Notes under the pieces: generated by a model | Told to the model about the DNA's origin: nothing | Seen by the model: the letters and a program-made list of their open reading frames with translations, nothing else | Databases searched by the model: none | Made by a program: the position numbers and the translations under genes | Assembly: GCA_951812395.1 (NCBI GenBank) | Contig: CATOSD010000001.1 | Span: 1,523,108 to 1,587,107, forward strand | Direction: 5' to 3' | DNA: 64,000 bases | From: an uncultured Dehalococcoidia bacterium | Lineage (GTDB): Bacteria > Chloroflexota > Dehalococcoidia > Lucifugimonadales > CATOSD01 | Part shown: positions 9,239 through 18,399 of the stretch, piece after piece | Layout of the letters: each line of letters opens with the position of its first letter | How positions within the stretch are numbered: the first letter of the stretch is position 1

Positions 9239-10039
9239 ATGCCAGGATACTCCGCAAAAGTCGGGAACGTGGAGCTTGTCTCACTAACGGACGGGGAGGG
9301 CGCCGGCCCGCCCACCGCCGTATTCGCCGCGAGCACCATCGAGCAGTGGCGGGAGGACTATCCCGAGCTGCTGGACGCCAACGAGATGATACATCCCCGT
9401 TACGGCTCGCTCGCGATCCGCTCCGCCGGCAAGCTCATCGTGGTCGATACCGGTCTGAACGGCCCGGACGGCAAGCTGCTGGACGAGATGAAGGAGAAGG
9501 GCGTCGACAGCTCCGCGGTCGACCTGGTGGTGCTGAGCCATCTCCATCCCGACCACGTCGGCTGGAACCTCACGGACGGCAGCCCCACCTTCCCGAACGC
9601 GCGTTACATCGTTTCCCGCGCCGACTACGAGTTCTGGACGTCCCCCGCGATGGCGGAATCGGACCACGTCAAAGGCCAGGTGCTGCCGCTGAAAGATCTG
9701 AACATCCTCGACCTGGTGGATGGCGAGTACAACGTCACCGACGAGTTGACCACTTTCCCCACGCCCGGCCACACGCCCGGCCACATCTCGCTCGTCATAT
9801 CGTCGGGCGGGGAGAAGGGCTTCGTGCTGGCGGACGTGGCTCACAGCCCGGCGCAGGCCCACTACACCGACTGGAATCCCGGCTTCGACAATGATCCGGA
9901 CACCGCGCAGAAGACGCGCCATGCCGTGCTGGACCGCCTGGAGGAAGATGGCTCGCTCGTAAGCGCCGGCCACTTCCCAGCCCCCGGATTCGGCCGGTTC
10001 GTTCGCACCGGCGGCCGGCGCGTCTGGCAGGGCGTCTAG
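9239..10039 (+). CDS. Metallo-beta-lactamase-fold hydrolase
   Basis: The 266-residue protein has the dinuclear metal motif LSHLHPDHVGW (HxHxDH), a further His in PTPGHTPGHIS, Asp in VLADVAHS, and His near the C-terminus (SAGHFPAPGFGR). These make a complete MBL active site. The closest types are quorum-quenching-lactonase-like or generic MBL-fold hydrolases. The start at 9239 is chosen because AGGAGG lies 7 nt upstream; the frame extends to 9047 without family similarity. The substrate is unknown. A TPR lipoprotein gene follows after 26 bp. Confidence 0.85.
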   Translation: MPGYSAKVGNVELVSLTDGEGAGPPTAVFAASTIEQWREDYPELLDANEMIHPRYGSLAIRSAGKLIVVDTGLNGPDGKLLDEMKEKGVDSSAVDLVVLSHLHPDHVGWNLTDGSPTFPNARYIVSRADYEFWTSPAMAESDHVKGQVLPLKDLNILDLVDGEYNVTDELTTFPTPGHTPGHISLVISSGGEKGFVLADVAHSPAQAHYTDWNPGFDNDPDTAQKTRHAVLDRLEEDGSLVSAGHFPAPGFGRFVRTGGRRVWQGV

Positions 10040-10065
10040 CCCCGCTGCGCCACGTTGGGATTCTG

Positions 10066-10746
10066 ATGGCCGCATTAGCCGCCCGGGCCGCCATGCTCGC
10101 CCGAGCGGCGCTCGGCGTGGCGCTGCTCGCCGCCGTGTTTGCGGTCCTCGCGTGCGCCGGACCCGACGTCCCGCCGGAGGTTGAGGCGCGCGCCGAGCTC
10201 GAGCGAGGCCTGGCGTTCAAGGAACAGGGCAACCTGCCGAGAGCGTTCGAATCGTATGACGCCGCCCTTGCTATCTATCCCAGACTCGCTGAGGCCTACG
10301 CAGAGCGAGGGTTCGTCTACTACAGCCGCGGCGACTACCGCGCGGCCCTGGTGAACCTGAACCGCGCCGTCGAGCTGGACGGCGACCTTGCCTCCGGCTA
10401 CAACTACCGCGGGATGGTGTTCGAAGAGGTCGAGGATACCGACAACGCTCTCATCAACTACGGCAAAGCAATTCAGCTCGACCCGGATCTGAAGGCTGCC
10501 TACCTGAATCGCGCTCGCGTGCACGTGGCCGACACAGAGTACGAGTCCGCGATCGACGACCTTTCGTCCGCCATCTTGCTAGCTCCGGAAGACGCCCTGC
10601 TGCACCTGCTGCGGGGCCAGGTGTACCTGCAGCTCGACGAAGTCGCGCGAGCCGAAGCCGACTTCGAGCAGGTGCTGGGCCTTACCGACGACGAGACGCT
10701 GGCGATTGCAGCTAGGCAGCTTCTCACCGCGCTCCGTCTGAGGTGA
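10066..10746 (+). CDS. TPR-repeat lipoprotein
   Basis: The 226-residue protein has a hydrophobic signal ending in LAAVFAVLAC (lipid Cys at about 30). About five tandem TPRs follow (for example EAYAERGFVYYSRGDYRAAL, SGYNYRGMVFEEVEDTDNAL, AAYLNRARVHVADTEYESAI). It is probably an exported, lipid-anchored scaffold. Unlike the lipoprotein at 3373 it has no PT linker. The DUF1697 gene follows 9 bp downstream. The specific partner is unknown. Confidence 0.85.
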   Translation: MAALAARAAMLARAALGVALLAAVFAVLACAGPDVPPEVEARAELERGLAFKEQGNLPRAFESYDAALAIYPRLAEAYAERGFVYYSRGDYRAALVNLNRAVELDGDLASGYNYRGMVFEEVEDTDNALINYGKAIQLDPDLKAAYLNRARVHVADTEYESAIDDLSSAILLAPEDALLHLLRGQVYLQLDEVARAEADFEQVLGLTDDETLAIAARQLLTALRLR

Positions 10747-10755
10747 GTGCCTGAC

Positions 10756-11331
10756 ATGACACGCCAAAGCAGGTCATCTGAGGCCACCGGCACGGGCCGG
10801 TACGTCGCCCTGCTCAGGGGCATCAACGTCGGCGGCAGGAACAGGCTCCCGATGGCGGACCTGCGGGAGGTCTTCACTGCCGCCGGTTGCGCTGAGGTCC
10901 AGACCTACATCCAGAGCGGAAACGCCGTGTTCGAGGCGACGCACGACCTTGCCAAAGCCGTGCCCGAGCTTGTGACCCAAGCCATTCGCCACACGTTTGG
11001 CTACGATACGGTGGTGGTCGTGCGTTCGAGCGAGGAGGTGCGACGGGTCGCGACCTCGAACCCATTCGACACTTCCGGAGATCCGCGACTCCTCCATGTG
11101 GCTTTTCTCACGGACACGCCCATCGCCGAGGCGGTATCCAGTCTCGATCCGGACCGTTCGCCCCCGGACGAGTTTGTCGTGCGGGGGCGCGACGTCTACC
11201 TGCGCTACCCCAACGGCGTGGCCCGCAGCAAACTTACGAATGAGTACCTCGCCTCGCGGCTGCAAACCGTGAGCACAATGCGGAACTGGCGGACCGTCCT
11301 CAAACTGCTGGAGATGGTCGACACGCCGTGA
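10756..11331 (+). CDS. DUF1697 family protein
   Basis: The 191-residue protein has the DUF1697 signature: YVALLRGINVGGRNRLPMADLREVF near the N-terminus, VQTYIQSGNAVFEA, then the C-terminal SRLQTVSTMRNWRTVLKLLEM. The ATG at 10756 is preceded by GAGGTGAG; a GTG at 10747 is possible. The family is widespread in bacteria, and its biochemical role is unknown to me. It lies between the TPR lipoprotein gene and an MFS transporter gene, which starts 6 bp downstream, so the three probably form one transcript. Confidence 0.88.
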   Translation: MTRQSRSSEATGTGRYVALLRGINVGGRNRLPMADLREVFTAAGCAEVQTYIQSGNAVFEATHDLAKAVPELVTQAIRHTFGYDTVVVVRSSEEVRRVATSNPFDTSGDPRLLHVAFLTDTPIAEAVSSLDPDRSPPDEFVVRGRDVYLRYPNGVARSKLTNEYLASRLQTVSTMRNWRTVLKLLEMVDTP

Positions 11332-11337
11332 TGGCCG

Positions 11338-12600
11338 ATGCCGGTCCGTTCGCCTAGCCCCTGGATTGCCCGCCTCTTCGAGGGACTAAACCCGCGCGAC
11401 CTGGCCTGGGTCTCGGCGATGTCGCTGATGCTCTCTGTGCTGTTGCTGCCCTTCGCCAGCTACGTCGCCGCGCTCCCTTTCATCCAGGACGAGTGGGGAA
11501 TCAACAACACGCAGGCGGGAGTGGTGTTCTCGGCATTCCAGGCCGGATTCGCCGCCTCTGCGCTGCTTGTCATACCCCTCACGGACAGGCTGAGCGCCCG
11601 CTACATCCTGGTGGCGTCCGCGGCCGCGTGCGCAGTCGGCAACGCCCTCTTTCCGCTGGCCGCGCAGGACATCGTGACCGGCTCGCTGCTGCGGGCGCTC
11701 GCCGGCGCCGGGCTGGTCGGCGTCTACGTGCCGGGCCTGCGCGTTATCTCCGAGCGTTTCGCGGACAGGGGGCGCGGCATGGCGATGGGGCTTTTCGTCA
11801 CGGCCTTCTACGCCGGAAACGGCGTGTCGCTGGTCGCCACGGGATGGTTGCTGGACCTGCTCGTATGGCGGGACGCCTACCTCATCCTCTCGCTCGCCTC
11901 TTTCTCGAGTTTGCCGCTGGCGTGGGTGCTGCTGCGCCGTCGGCGCCCGTCGCTGGGGGCCGGAACGTCCGGCGGCCGCCTCGATCTTTCCGTGCTACGC
12001 AACGCCCGGGCGCGGGTCTACACCATCGGCTACACGCTGCACGCGGCGGAACTGTACATCGTGCGGGGATGGCTGCCCGCCTTCCTTACTGCGGTGCTGG
12101 TAACGAGAGGCATGGGTCACGAGCAGGCTGTCACTACCGGCGCGGCGGTGGGTGGCCTTGCCCTGGGACTGGGGGCCGCGGGGCCGGTAATGGGCGGGTT
12201 CGTCTCCGACAGAATGGGGAGAGCAACCTCGGCGGCGGCCATCTTCGCCCTGAGCGGCCTGTGCTCGCTGGTGATGGGATGGCTGGGCGGCTTTCCGTGG
12301 CCGCTAGTCGTCGGCGTGGCTATTGTGTACGGCTGGGCCATCGCCGCCGACTCGGCCATCTACTCCACCGCGGTCACGGAGGTCGCCGAGCCGGAGAGGC
12401 TAGGCTCCACCATGGCCATGCAGTCGTTTCTTGGCTTCATGGGCGGTGTTGCAGGGCCGATAGTGGCGGGAGGCGTACTGGACCTGGCCCCGGCATCCAT
12501 CGAGTGGGGCGCGGCATTCTCCGCCACGGGCCTGCTGGCAGTGGTGGCGGTGGTGGCGCTGCTGCGGGCGGGAGAGGAGCGCGGCACAGTCCAGGCATGA
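11338..12600 (+). CDS. MFS transporter (cyanate/nitrate-like permease group)
   Basis: The 420-residue protein has 12 predicted hydrophobic segments. The motif-A-like loop between TM2 and TM3 reads LTDRLSARYI, and a second half-repeat loop reads GGFVSDRMGRATSAA. The inner membrane location is clear. The substrate cannot be read from sequence, and the overall pattern resembles the CynX/NimT and other small-anion MFS groups. It is transcribed with the DUF1697 gene. Confidence 0.85.
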   Translation: MPVRSPSPWIARLFEGLNPRDLAWVSAMSLMLSVLLLPFASYVAALPFIQDEWGINNTQAGVVFSAFQAGFAASALLVIPLTDRLSARYILVASAAACAVGNALFPLAAQDIVTGSLLRALAGAGLVGVYVPGLRVISERFADRGRGMAMGLFVTAFYAGNGVSLVATGWLLDLLVWRDAYLILSLASFSSLPLAWVLLRRRRPSLGAGTSGGRLDLSVLRNARARVYTIGYTLHAAELYIVRGWLPAFLTAVLVTRGMGHEQAVTTGAAVGGLALGLGAAGPVMGGFVSDRMGRATSAAAIFALSGLCSLVMGWLGGFPWPLVVGVAIVYGWAIAADSAIYSTAVTEVAEPERLGSTMAMQSFLGFMGGVAGPIVAGGVLDLAPASIEWGAAFSATGLLAVVAVVALLRAGEERGTVQA

Positions 12601-12622
12601 GCCTTGCGGGGCGGGGACATGG

Positions 12623-12628
12623 TATACT
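12623..12628 (+). promoter_or_regulatory. Putative -10 box of the vapBC-like operon
   Basis: TATACT, a five-of-six match to the sigma-70 consensus, lies 31 bp before the antitoxin start. No convincing -35 is seen at 16-18 bp, as can occur in promoters autoregulated by a bound TA complex. Confidence 0.45.
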
Positions 12629-12658
12629 GTGATGCACAATAACTGTGAGACTGTATTC

Positions 12659-12922
12659 ATGAAGAATATCACTGTATCAGTGGACGAAGAAACCTACAGG
12701 CTCTCCCGCATAAGGGCGGCGGAGAAAGGAACGTCGGTCTCGGCGCTGGTTCGTGGCTTTCTGAGGGATCTAGTCAACTCCGAAACAGCCGAGAGTCGGT
12801 TCGAGCGCCTGACTAGGCTCCAGTACGAGACGCTGGCGGCGATCCGGCTTCGAGGCGGCGGGCTACGCTCTGCCGACAACCTGACCCGCCGCGACCTGTA
12901 CGAGCGCGATGCGCTTCGTTGA
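12659..12922 (+). CDS. Ribbon-helix-helix antitoxin (VapB-like)
   Basis: The 87-residue protein begins MKNITVSVDEETYRLSRIRA, typical of a ribbon-helix-helix DNA-binding domain. A C-terminal tail (ADNLTRRDLYERDALR) would wrap and block the toxin. The ATG at 12659 is preferred over the in-frame start at 12629 because the RHH strand begins there. It overlaps the toxin gene by 14 bp, the usual coupling. Expected role: neutralising the PIN toxin and repressing its own operon. Confidence 0.82.
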   Translation: MKNITVSVDEETYRLSRIRAAEKGTSVSALVRGFLRDLVNSETAESRFERLTRLQYETLAAIRLRGGGLRSADNLTRRDLYERDALR

Positions 12923-13316
12923 TACGAACATCCTCTTGTACGCGGTTAGTGAGGAGGCCGAGGACGAGGAAAAGCGCCTTATCGCGCTAGACCTGCTTAC
13001 TCGGCGAGACCTTGTGCTGTCGGTGCAGGTGCTCCAAGAGTTTTATGTCCAGTCCACGCGCCCGTCTCGTATAGGCGCGCTCAGGCATGGTGAGGCAATC
13101 GCGTTCGCCGAATCCCTGACGCGGTACCCAGTGCAGCCCGTCACGTTGGAGGTGATACGAGAAGCGTTCGCCTTGTGCGAGCGGTTCAGTCTATCTTACT
13201 GGGATGCCGCCATCTTGGCGGCCGCGCAGATTGCAGGCTGCGAAGCTGTTTACTCAGAGGACATGAGCTCGGAGCAGAGTTACGAGGGCCTAAGGGTGTT
13301 TAACCCCTTCATCTGA
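12909..13316 (+). CDS. PIN-domain ribonuclease toxin (VapC-like)
   Basis: The 135-residue PIN protein has the acidic catalytic set at D5 (FVDTNILLYA), E44 (VLQEFYVQ), D99 (SYWDAAIL) and D118 (VYSEDMS). Known family action: Mg2+-dependent cleavage of tRNA or rRNA. All four acidic residues are present, so the toxin is probably active. It is coupled to the upstream antitoxin by overlap. It may serve as a stress module or a selfish addiction element. Confidence 0.88.
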   Translation: MRFVDTNILLYAVSEEAEDEEKRLIALDLLTRRDLVLSVQVLQEFYVQSTRPSRIGALRHGEAIAFAESLTRYPVQPVTLEVIREAFALCERFSLSYWDAAILAAAQIAGCEAVYSEDMSSEQSYEGLRVFNPFI

Positions 13317-13360
13317 AGGTTGGCTCACACCGGACCCGGTGGTCAATTCGCATCTGAACA

Positions 13361-14677
13361 TCACCCCACAACCCGCACCAGCCGCCACTGGCGCGCGCCG
13401 CGGCGCAGCACCAGCACGCTGCCTTCGACTGCGTCCTCCAGGCGGACGGTACGGCGCGGGTTGGTCTCGCGTTGGCTGCCGACCGCGATGCCGTTGCCCT
13501 GGATGAGACGGCGCGCCTCGCCGCGCGAAGCCGCCAGCCCTGTCAGCGTCAGCAACTCCGTGAGCGCAACACCCTCGCCCTCAAGCCGCCCTCGCGGCAT
13601 GTCCGAAGACGGCACGTCGTGGAACACGTCCAGCAGCTCGTCGGCGCTCAGGCTCGATACGTCGCCGCCGAACAGGGCCTCGGTGGCCGTCTGCGCCGAG
13701 CGCAGCGCGTCGTCGCCGTGCGTCATGCGCGTCACCTCTTCGGCCAGCCGCCGCTGCGCTTCGCGCCGCTCCGGGCGCGTCGCCAGCCGCTCCTCCAGAT
13801 CAGCGATCTCCTCCTGGCCGAGCAGCGTGAAGCAGCGCAAGAGCTTGCCCACGTCTTCGTCGGCGGTGTTCAGCCAGTACTGGTAGAACTGGTATGGGGA
13901 GGTCTTCTGGGGATCGAGCCACACCGCTCCGTCCTCGGTCTTGCCGAACTTGTTGCCGGACGAGTCGGTGATGAGGGGCGTTACAAGCGCGTGGGCCTGG
14001 TCTCCACGGACCCGGCGAATCAGGTCGATTCCCGCGGTGATGTTGCCCCACTGGTCGCTGCCGCCCATCTGGAGCACACACCCGTACCGGTCGTACAGCG
14101 CCAGGTAGTCGTAGGACTGGAGCAGCATGTAGCTGAACTCGGTGTACGAGATGCCCTGGTCGATGCGGCTACGGACCGACTCCTTGGCGAGCATGTAATT
14201 GATGCTGAAGTGCTTCCCTACGTCGCGCAGGAAGTCTATCGCCAGGATGCGGTCCAGCCAGTCAAGGTTGTTCACCAGGAGCGCTGGATTGTCCCGCGCG
14301 TCGAAGTCGAGGAAGCGCGCGAGCTGAGCGCGAATGCCCGCCAGATTCTCGGCCATCTGCTCGCGCGTGAGCAGTTGGCGCTCCTCCGTCTTGCCGCCGG
14401 GATCGCCTATGAGCCCCGTGCCGCCGCCGGCGATGGCTATCGGCGTGTGCCCGTGTCGCTGCATTCGCACCAGCAGCATGATTACCAGCAGGTTGCCTAT
14501 GTGCAGGCTGTCCGCGGTCGGGTCGAATCCGATGTAGGCGGTGATCTTCTGGTGGGCCAGGAGGTCGTCCAGCCCGGGCGTATAGAGCTCGTGGCCCTGC
14601 TCGGTGACGTGGATGAGACCGCGCCACCTGAGCTCGTCCAGGACGCTGGCGTCCGTCTGAATTGCCTGTCGTACCAT
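13361..14677 (-). CDS. tyrS: Tyrosyl-tRNA synthetase
   Basis: The 438-residue class I enzyme charges tRNA-Tyr. The HIGH-type motif is HIGN (59-62) after FDPTADSL. The tyrosine pocket shows SYTEFSYMLLQSYDYL and QMGGSDQWGNI. The KMSKS-equivalent is KFGKT (243-247), and a C-terminal S4 RNA-binding domain covers about 370-430 (GEARRLIQGNGIAV). It is the last gene of the long minus-strand block, 21 bp after rpe. No T-box leader is possible in so short a gap. Confidence 0.97.
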   Translation of the reverse strand: MVRQAIQTDASVLDELRWRGLIHVTEQGHELYTPGLDDLLAHQKITAYIGFDPTADSLHIGNLLVIMLLVRMQRHGHTPIAIAGGGTGLIGDPGGKTEERQLLTREQMAENLAGIRAQLARFLDFDARDNPALLVNNLDWLDRILAIDFLRDVGKHFSINYMLAKESVRSRIDQGISYTEFSYMLLQSYDYLALYDRYGCVLQMGGSDQWGNITAGIDLIRRVRGDQAHALVTPLITDSSGNKFGKTEDGAVWLDPQKTSPYQFYQYWLNTADEDVGKLLRCFTLLGQEEIADLEERLATRPERREAQRRLAEEVTRMTHGDDALRSAQTATEALFGGDVSSLSADELLDVFHDVPSSDMPRGRLEGEGVALTELLTLTGLAASRGEARRLIQGNGIAVGSQRETNPRRTVRLEDAVEGSVLVLRRGARQWRLVRVVG

Positions 14678-14698
14678 GGTTGACCTCCCTGCCGTGGA

Positions 14699-15370
14699 CT
14701 AGTCGATGCTGCTTCTCAGTTTGGCCATAGCGTCGTCCACGCTCATCCTGTCGTTGTAGACTGCGGAGCCCGCCACCAGCACGCGGGCGCCTGCGTCCAC
14801 CGCCGTTTGTGCCGTCGAGGGGCTGATTCCTCCGTCCACTTCCAGGTCCGTGGGCAGACCCAGGGCGTCGAGCCGCGAGCGCACGCGCCGTATCTTGTCC
14901 ACCACGCCGGGTATGAACTCCTGCCCTCCAAATCCGGGGTTCACCGTCATCACCAGTACCTGGTCAAGGTCGGTGAGTACCTCCTCCACCGCTGAGGGCG
15001 GCGTCGCCGGGTTGAGCGCCGCGCCCGCTCTCGCGCCGCGCTCTCGAATCTGGTGGACCACGCGGTGCAGGTGCGTGCACGCCTCGACGTGCACGGTGAC
15101 AATGTCGGCGCCCGCGTCGACGAACTCGTCGACGTACCGCTCCGGCGACGCTATCATCATGTGCACGTCGAGCGGCAGCGACGTGGCGCGCCGCACTGCT
15201 TGCACTACGAGCGGCCCCATGGTGATGTTGGGCACGAAGTGGCCGTCCATGATGTCCACGTGGACGTAGTCGGCGCCCGCCCGTTCGGCCTCCGCGACCT
15301 GCTCCCCCAGCCTGCCAAAATCAGCGGACAGGATCGATGGCGCGATCTTGATTCGCGTGTCAGCCGCCAT
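14699..15370 (-). CDS. rpe: Ribulose-phosphate 3-epimerase
   Basis: The 223-residue TIM barrel has APSILSADF, DYVHVDIMDGHFVPNITMGP (metal-binding His and Asp), HVEAC, VMTVNPGFGGQEF and LEVDGGI, all diagnostic of Rpe. It interconverts ribulose-5-phosphate and xylulose-5-phosphate in the pentose phosphate or Calvin pathways. Its start overlaps the argH 3' end by 11 bp, indicating translational coupling. Confidence 0.97.
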   Translation of the reverse strand: MAADTRIKIAPSILSADFGRLGEQVAEAERAGADYVHVDIMDGHFVPNITMGPLVVQAVRRATSLPLDVHMMIASPERYVDEFVDAGADIVTVHVEACTHLHRVVHQIRERGARAGAALNPATPPSAVEEVLTDLDQVLVMTVNPGFGGQEFIPGVVDKIRRVRSRLDALGLPTDLEVDGGISPSTAQTAVDAGARVLVAGSAVYNDRMSVDDAMAKLRSSID

Positions 15371-16715
15371 GCTCGGCCTCCAGCTCGGCCCTGGCCGCCT
15401 CGATTGCCTCTGCCACTCTGGCGAACGCGGTGCCGCCGTGAACGTCCCGCGCGCCGACGGACGACTCGACGCTGATCTTCAGCACGTCCTCGTCGAAGAG
15501 CTCCGAGAAGCCGCGGTACACATCCAGTGGCAGCTCGTCGAAGCGACTGCCAAGCTCGGCGGCATGGTTCGAGAGCCGCGCGACGACGCCGTGCGCCTCG
15601 CGGAAGGGCATGCCTCGTTCCACCAGGTAGTCCGCGATGTCGGTCGCCAACACGTAGCCGCCGTTGGCCGCCTCCAGCATACGTTCGCGGTCCAGCGTCA
15701 TGCCCGGCAGCATATCGGCGAACACGGCGAGCGTCGCCGTCAGCGTGGACACGCTGTCCAGGAAGCCTTCCTTGTCCTCCTGTAGGTCGCGGTTGTAGGT
15801 CATGGGAAGGCCCTTCAGCAGCGTGAGCATCGCCATCAGGTTGCCGTACACGCGGCCTGTCTTGCCCCTGGCGATTTCGGCGAAGTCGGGGTTGCGCTTC
15901 TGCGGCATGATGCTGCTGCCGGTCGTGTACTCGTCGCTCAGTCGGATGAACCCGAACTCCTCGGACGACCAGATGATGAGCTCCTCCGCCATTCGCGAGA
16001 GGTGCATCATGCAGATCGCCGCGGCTGCCTGAAACTCCAGCAGGTAGTCGCGGTCGGAGACTGCGTCCATGCTGTTGGCTGACACCCTGGAGAAGCCGAG
16101 CTGGTCGGCCACGAACCGGCGGTCGACAGGGTAGGGGAGCCCCGCCAGCGCGCCGCTGCCCAGCGGCATCACGTCGGCGCTCTCACGCGCCTGGGCGAAG
16201 CGCCGGGCGTCCCGGCCAAACATCTCGAAATAGGCGAGCATGTGATGGGCGAAGAGGACTGGCTGCGCTCTCTGGAGGTGTGTGTAGCCGGGCATGATGA
16301 CTCTGGCGTTGGAAGACGCCAGCTCGACAAGCACGCCCCGCAGTCCGCGCAGCAGGCCCTTCACGTCGTCGCAGCACTCCCGCGCGTACATGCGCACGTC
16401 CAGCGCCACCTGGTCGTTGCGCGACCGGGCGGTGTGGAGTCGACCGGCGGTGTCCCCGATCTTCTCGAACAGCCGACGCTCGATGTTCATGTGGATGTCT
16501 TCGAGGCTGGGCCGCCACGGGAATTTCCCGGTCTCAATCTCCAGCGAGATTTCCCTCAGGCCGCGCACGATGTCCTCCGCCTCGCCCGCCGAGATTATCT
16601 CCTGCCGCGCCAGCATACGCGCGTGGGCCACGGAGCCGGCGATGTCCTGCTTGTACAGGCGCTTGTCGTACTCGATGGAGACGGTGTAGGTCGACTGGAC
16701 CTCTCGCATACCCAT
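15360..16715 (-). CDS. argH: Argininosuccinate lyase
   Basis: The 451-residue fumarase/aspartase-superfamily enzyme catalyses the last step of arginine synthesis. The signature loop SSIMPQKRNPD is present, as are HTARSRNDQVALD and PGYTHLQRAQP. The N-terminus lacks the usual LWGGRF segment and begins MGMREVQSTYTVSIEYDKRLYKQDI, so it is slightly short or divergent. argG lies 3 genes upstream on the same strand, separated by fatty-acid-type genes. Confidence 0.95.
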   Translation of the reverse strand: MGMREVQSTYTVSIEYDKRLYKQDIAGSVAHARMLARQEIISAGEAEDIVRGLREISLEIETGKFPWRPSLEDIHMNIERRLFEKIGDTAGRLHTARSRNDQVALDVRMYARECCDDVKGLLRGLRGVLVELASSNARVIMPGYTHLQRAQPVLFAHHMLAYFEMFGRDARRFAQARESADVMPLGSGALAGLPYPVDRRFVADQLGFSRVSANSMDAVSDRDYLLEFQAAAAICMMHLSRMAEELIIWSSEEFGFIRLSDEYTTGSSIMPQKRNPDFAEIARGKTGRVYGNLMAMLTLLKGLPMTYNRDLQEDKEGFLDSVSTLTATLAVFADMLPGMTLDRERMLEAANGGYVLATDIADYLVERGMPFREAHGVVARLSNHAAELGSRFDELPLDVYRGFSELFDEDVLKISVESSVGARDVHGGTAFARVAEAIEAARAELEAEHGG

Positions 16716-16721
16716 GCCTTG

Positions 16722-17195
16722 TCAGCCCTCGCGTTTGGGGACGAGGAAGCGGCGTCGCAGGGTGAGGATCTGCTCCTCGCGTTGGTTGTAGCCACGGCTC
16801 TCGATGTAGACGATGCCCCTGTCCGGCCGGCTGCGCGAGTCCCGCACCTCCAGCACCTCGCTCTCCGCATATATCGTGTCGTCGTGAAACACCGGCCCCA
16901 GGTGGCGAATCTGCTCATACTCGAGGTTGGCTATCGCCTTGCCGGACGTGTCCCTCACGCTCATGCCTACCACCAGGCTTATGACGTAGGCGCCGTCGAC
17001 CAGGATCTTGCCGTGCTGGTGGTTCTGCTGCATGTGGTTCTCGTCGATGTGCAGCGGGTTGTGGTTCATCGTCAGCAGGGAGAAAAGGTGGTTGTCGAAT
17101 TCCGTCACAGTCTTGCCCGGCCAATGCTTGAACACGTCGCCGACTTCGAAGTCTTCCAGGTATCTGCCGTAGCTGTCGCGGCCATCATGAATCAT
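16722..17195 (-). CDS. MaoC-family hot-dog dehydratase
   Basis: The 157-residue single hot-dog domain starts YGRYLEDFEVGDVFKHWPGKTVTEFDN. It contains NHNPLHIDENH, the MaoC hydratase motif region with Asp and His, and ends in LTLRRRFLVPKRE. Family reaction: hydration of enoyl-CoA or mesaconyl-CoA-like substrates. An acyl-CoA dehydrogenase lies directly upstream, so the two may run consecutive oxidation/hydration steps on an acyl-CoA. The substrate is not determinable. Confidence 0.88.
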   Translation of the reverse strand: MIHDGRDSYGRYLEDFEVGDVFKHWPGKTVTEFDNHLFSLLTMNHNPLHIDENHMQQNHQHGKILVDGAYVISLVVGMSVRDTSGKAIANLEYEQIRHLGPVFHDDTIYAESEVLEVRDSRSRPDRGIVYIESRGYNQREEQILTLRRRFLVPKREG

Positions 17196-17231
17196 GCCTT
17201 CTTAACCTCCCGACCTCGTAGGGCCGTTGCC

Positions 17232-18395
17232 CTATATCTTATACTTTTGCAGCAGACGGCGCGCGATGACGAGCTTCTGGATTTCGTTTGTGCCCTCGCC
17301 GATGATCATCAGCGGCGCGTCCCGGTAGTACCGCTCCACCGGGTAGTCCTTGATGAAGCCGTAGCCGCCGTGAATGCGCATCGCGTCGAGCGCGACCTGC
17401 TGGCATACCTCGCTGGCGTACAGCTTGGCCATGCCGGCCTCCAAGTCGATGCGCTCCTGGCCCGCGTCCTTCTTTGCGGCGGCGTCGTAGGTCAGCAGCC
17501 TCGCCGCCTGCACCTTCGTCGCCATGTCCGCCAGCATGAGCTGAATCGCCTGGTGCTCGGCGATGGGCACGCCAAACGTCTTGCGCTGCTGTGCGTAGCG
17601 AACGGCGGCGTCGAGCGCGGCCTCGGCGACTCCCACAGCCCTCGCGGCGACATTGATGCGCCCCGTCTCCAGCGCGCTCATCACCTGCCGAAAGCCTTGG
17701 CCCTCCACCTCGCCGACCAAGTTGTCTGATCCCACTCGGCAGTTCTCGAACACCAGCTCGCAGGACTCTATGCCGCGGTAGCCCAGCTTGTCCAGGTGGC
17801 GTCCCACGCTGAACCCGGTCGAAGGCTTCTCGACTACGAAGCAACTTATGCCCCGGTAGGCCGGCTCGGCCGCTGAGTCCGTCTTGGCGAGCACCGCGAA
17901 CGCGGTACCATTCTCGGCGTTCGTGATGAACATCTTGGAGCCGTTCAGGACGTACTCCTCGCCGTCTTTCACGGCGGTCGTGCGTATGCCTTGTACGTCG
18001 CTGCCGGCGTCCGGCTCGGTGAGGCCGAGGCCGCCCCGGATCTCGCCCGACGCCATGCGCGGGAGAAACCGCTGCTTCTGCTCCTCGGTGCCGCCGTTGG
18101 CCACGACGTGCGAGAGAACGTGGTGTGTGCCGATGATCCCGCTGACGCTCATCCAGCCTTTGCTCAGCTCCTCGAATATCATGGCGAAGGTGGTGTAGTC
18201 CAGCCCCATCCCGCCGTACTGTTCGGGGATGGTTATTCCAAACAGTCCCATCTCCCTCATTGGCTCCACGAGCTCGTGCGGGTAGATGTCCTCGTTGTCG
18301 TACCTGTCCGCGATCGGCTGGACCTCGCGCCGCACGAAGTCACGCACCATGTTGACTATCTGGCCGCGGACTTCCGAAGAAGTGTCTGTGCTCAA
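17232..18395 (-). CDS. Acyl-CoA dehydrogenase
   Basis: The 387-residue FAD enzyme follows the classical ACAD order: an N-terminal helical domain; GLTEPDAGSD and FITNAENG in the beta domain; RINVAARAVGVAEAALD and QQRKTFGVPIAEHQAIQ in the C-terminal helices. IIGEGTNEIQKLVIARRLL holds the usual catalytic Glu region. It oxidises acyl-CoA to enoyl-CoA, passing electrons to ETF. Its start is 4 bp from the phosphotransferase stop, and MaoC lies 36 bp downstream. Short- or medium-chain specificity is likely but unproven. Confidence 0.94.
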   Translation of the reverse strand: MSTDTSSEVRGQIVNMVRDFVRREVQPIADRYDNEDIYPHELVEPMREMGLFGITIPEQYGGMGLDYTTFAMIFEELSKGWMSVSGIIGTHHVLSHVVANGGTEEQKQRFLPRMASGEIRGGLGLTEPDAGSDVQGIRTTAVKDGEEYVLNGSKMFITNAENGTAFAVLAKTDSAAEPAYRGISCFVVEKPSTGFSVGRHLDKLGYRGIESCELVFENCRVGSDNLVGEVEGQGFRQVMSALETGRINVAARAVGVAEAALDAAVRYAQQRKTFGVPIAEHQAIQLMLADMATKVQAARLLTYDAAAKKDAGQERIDLEAGMAKLYASEVCQQVALDAMRIHGGYGFIKDYPVERYYRDAPLMIIGEGTNEIQKLVIARRLLQKYKI

Positions 18396-18399
18396 GTTT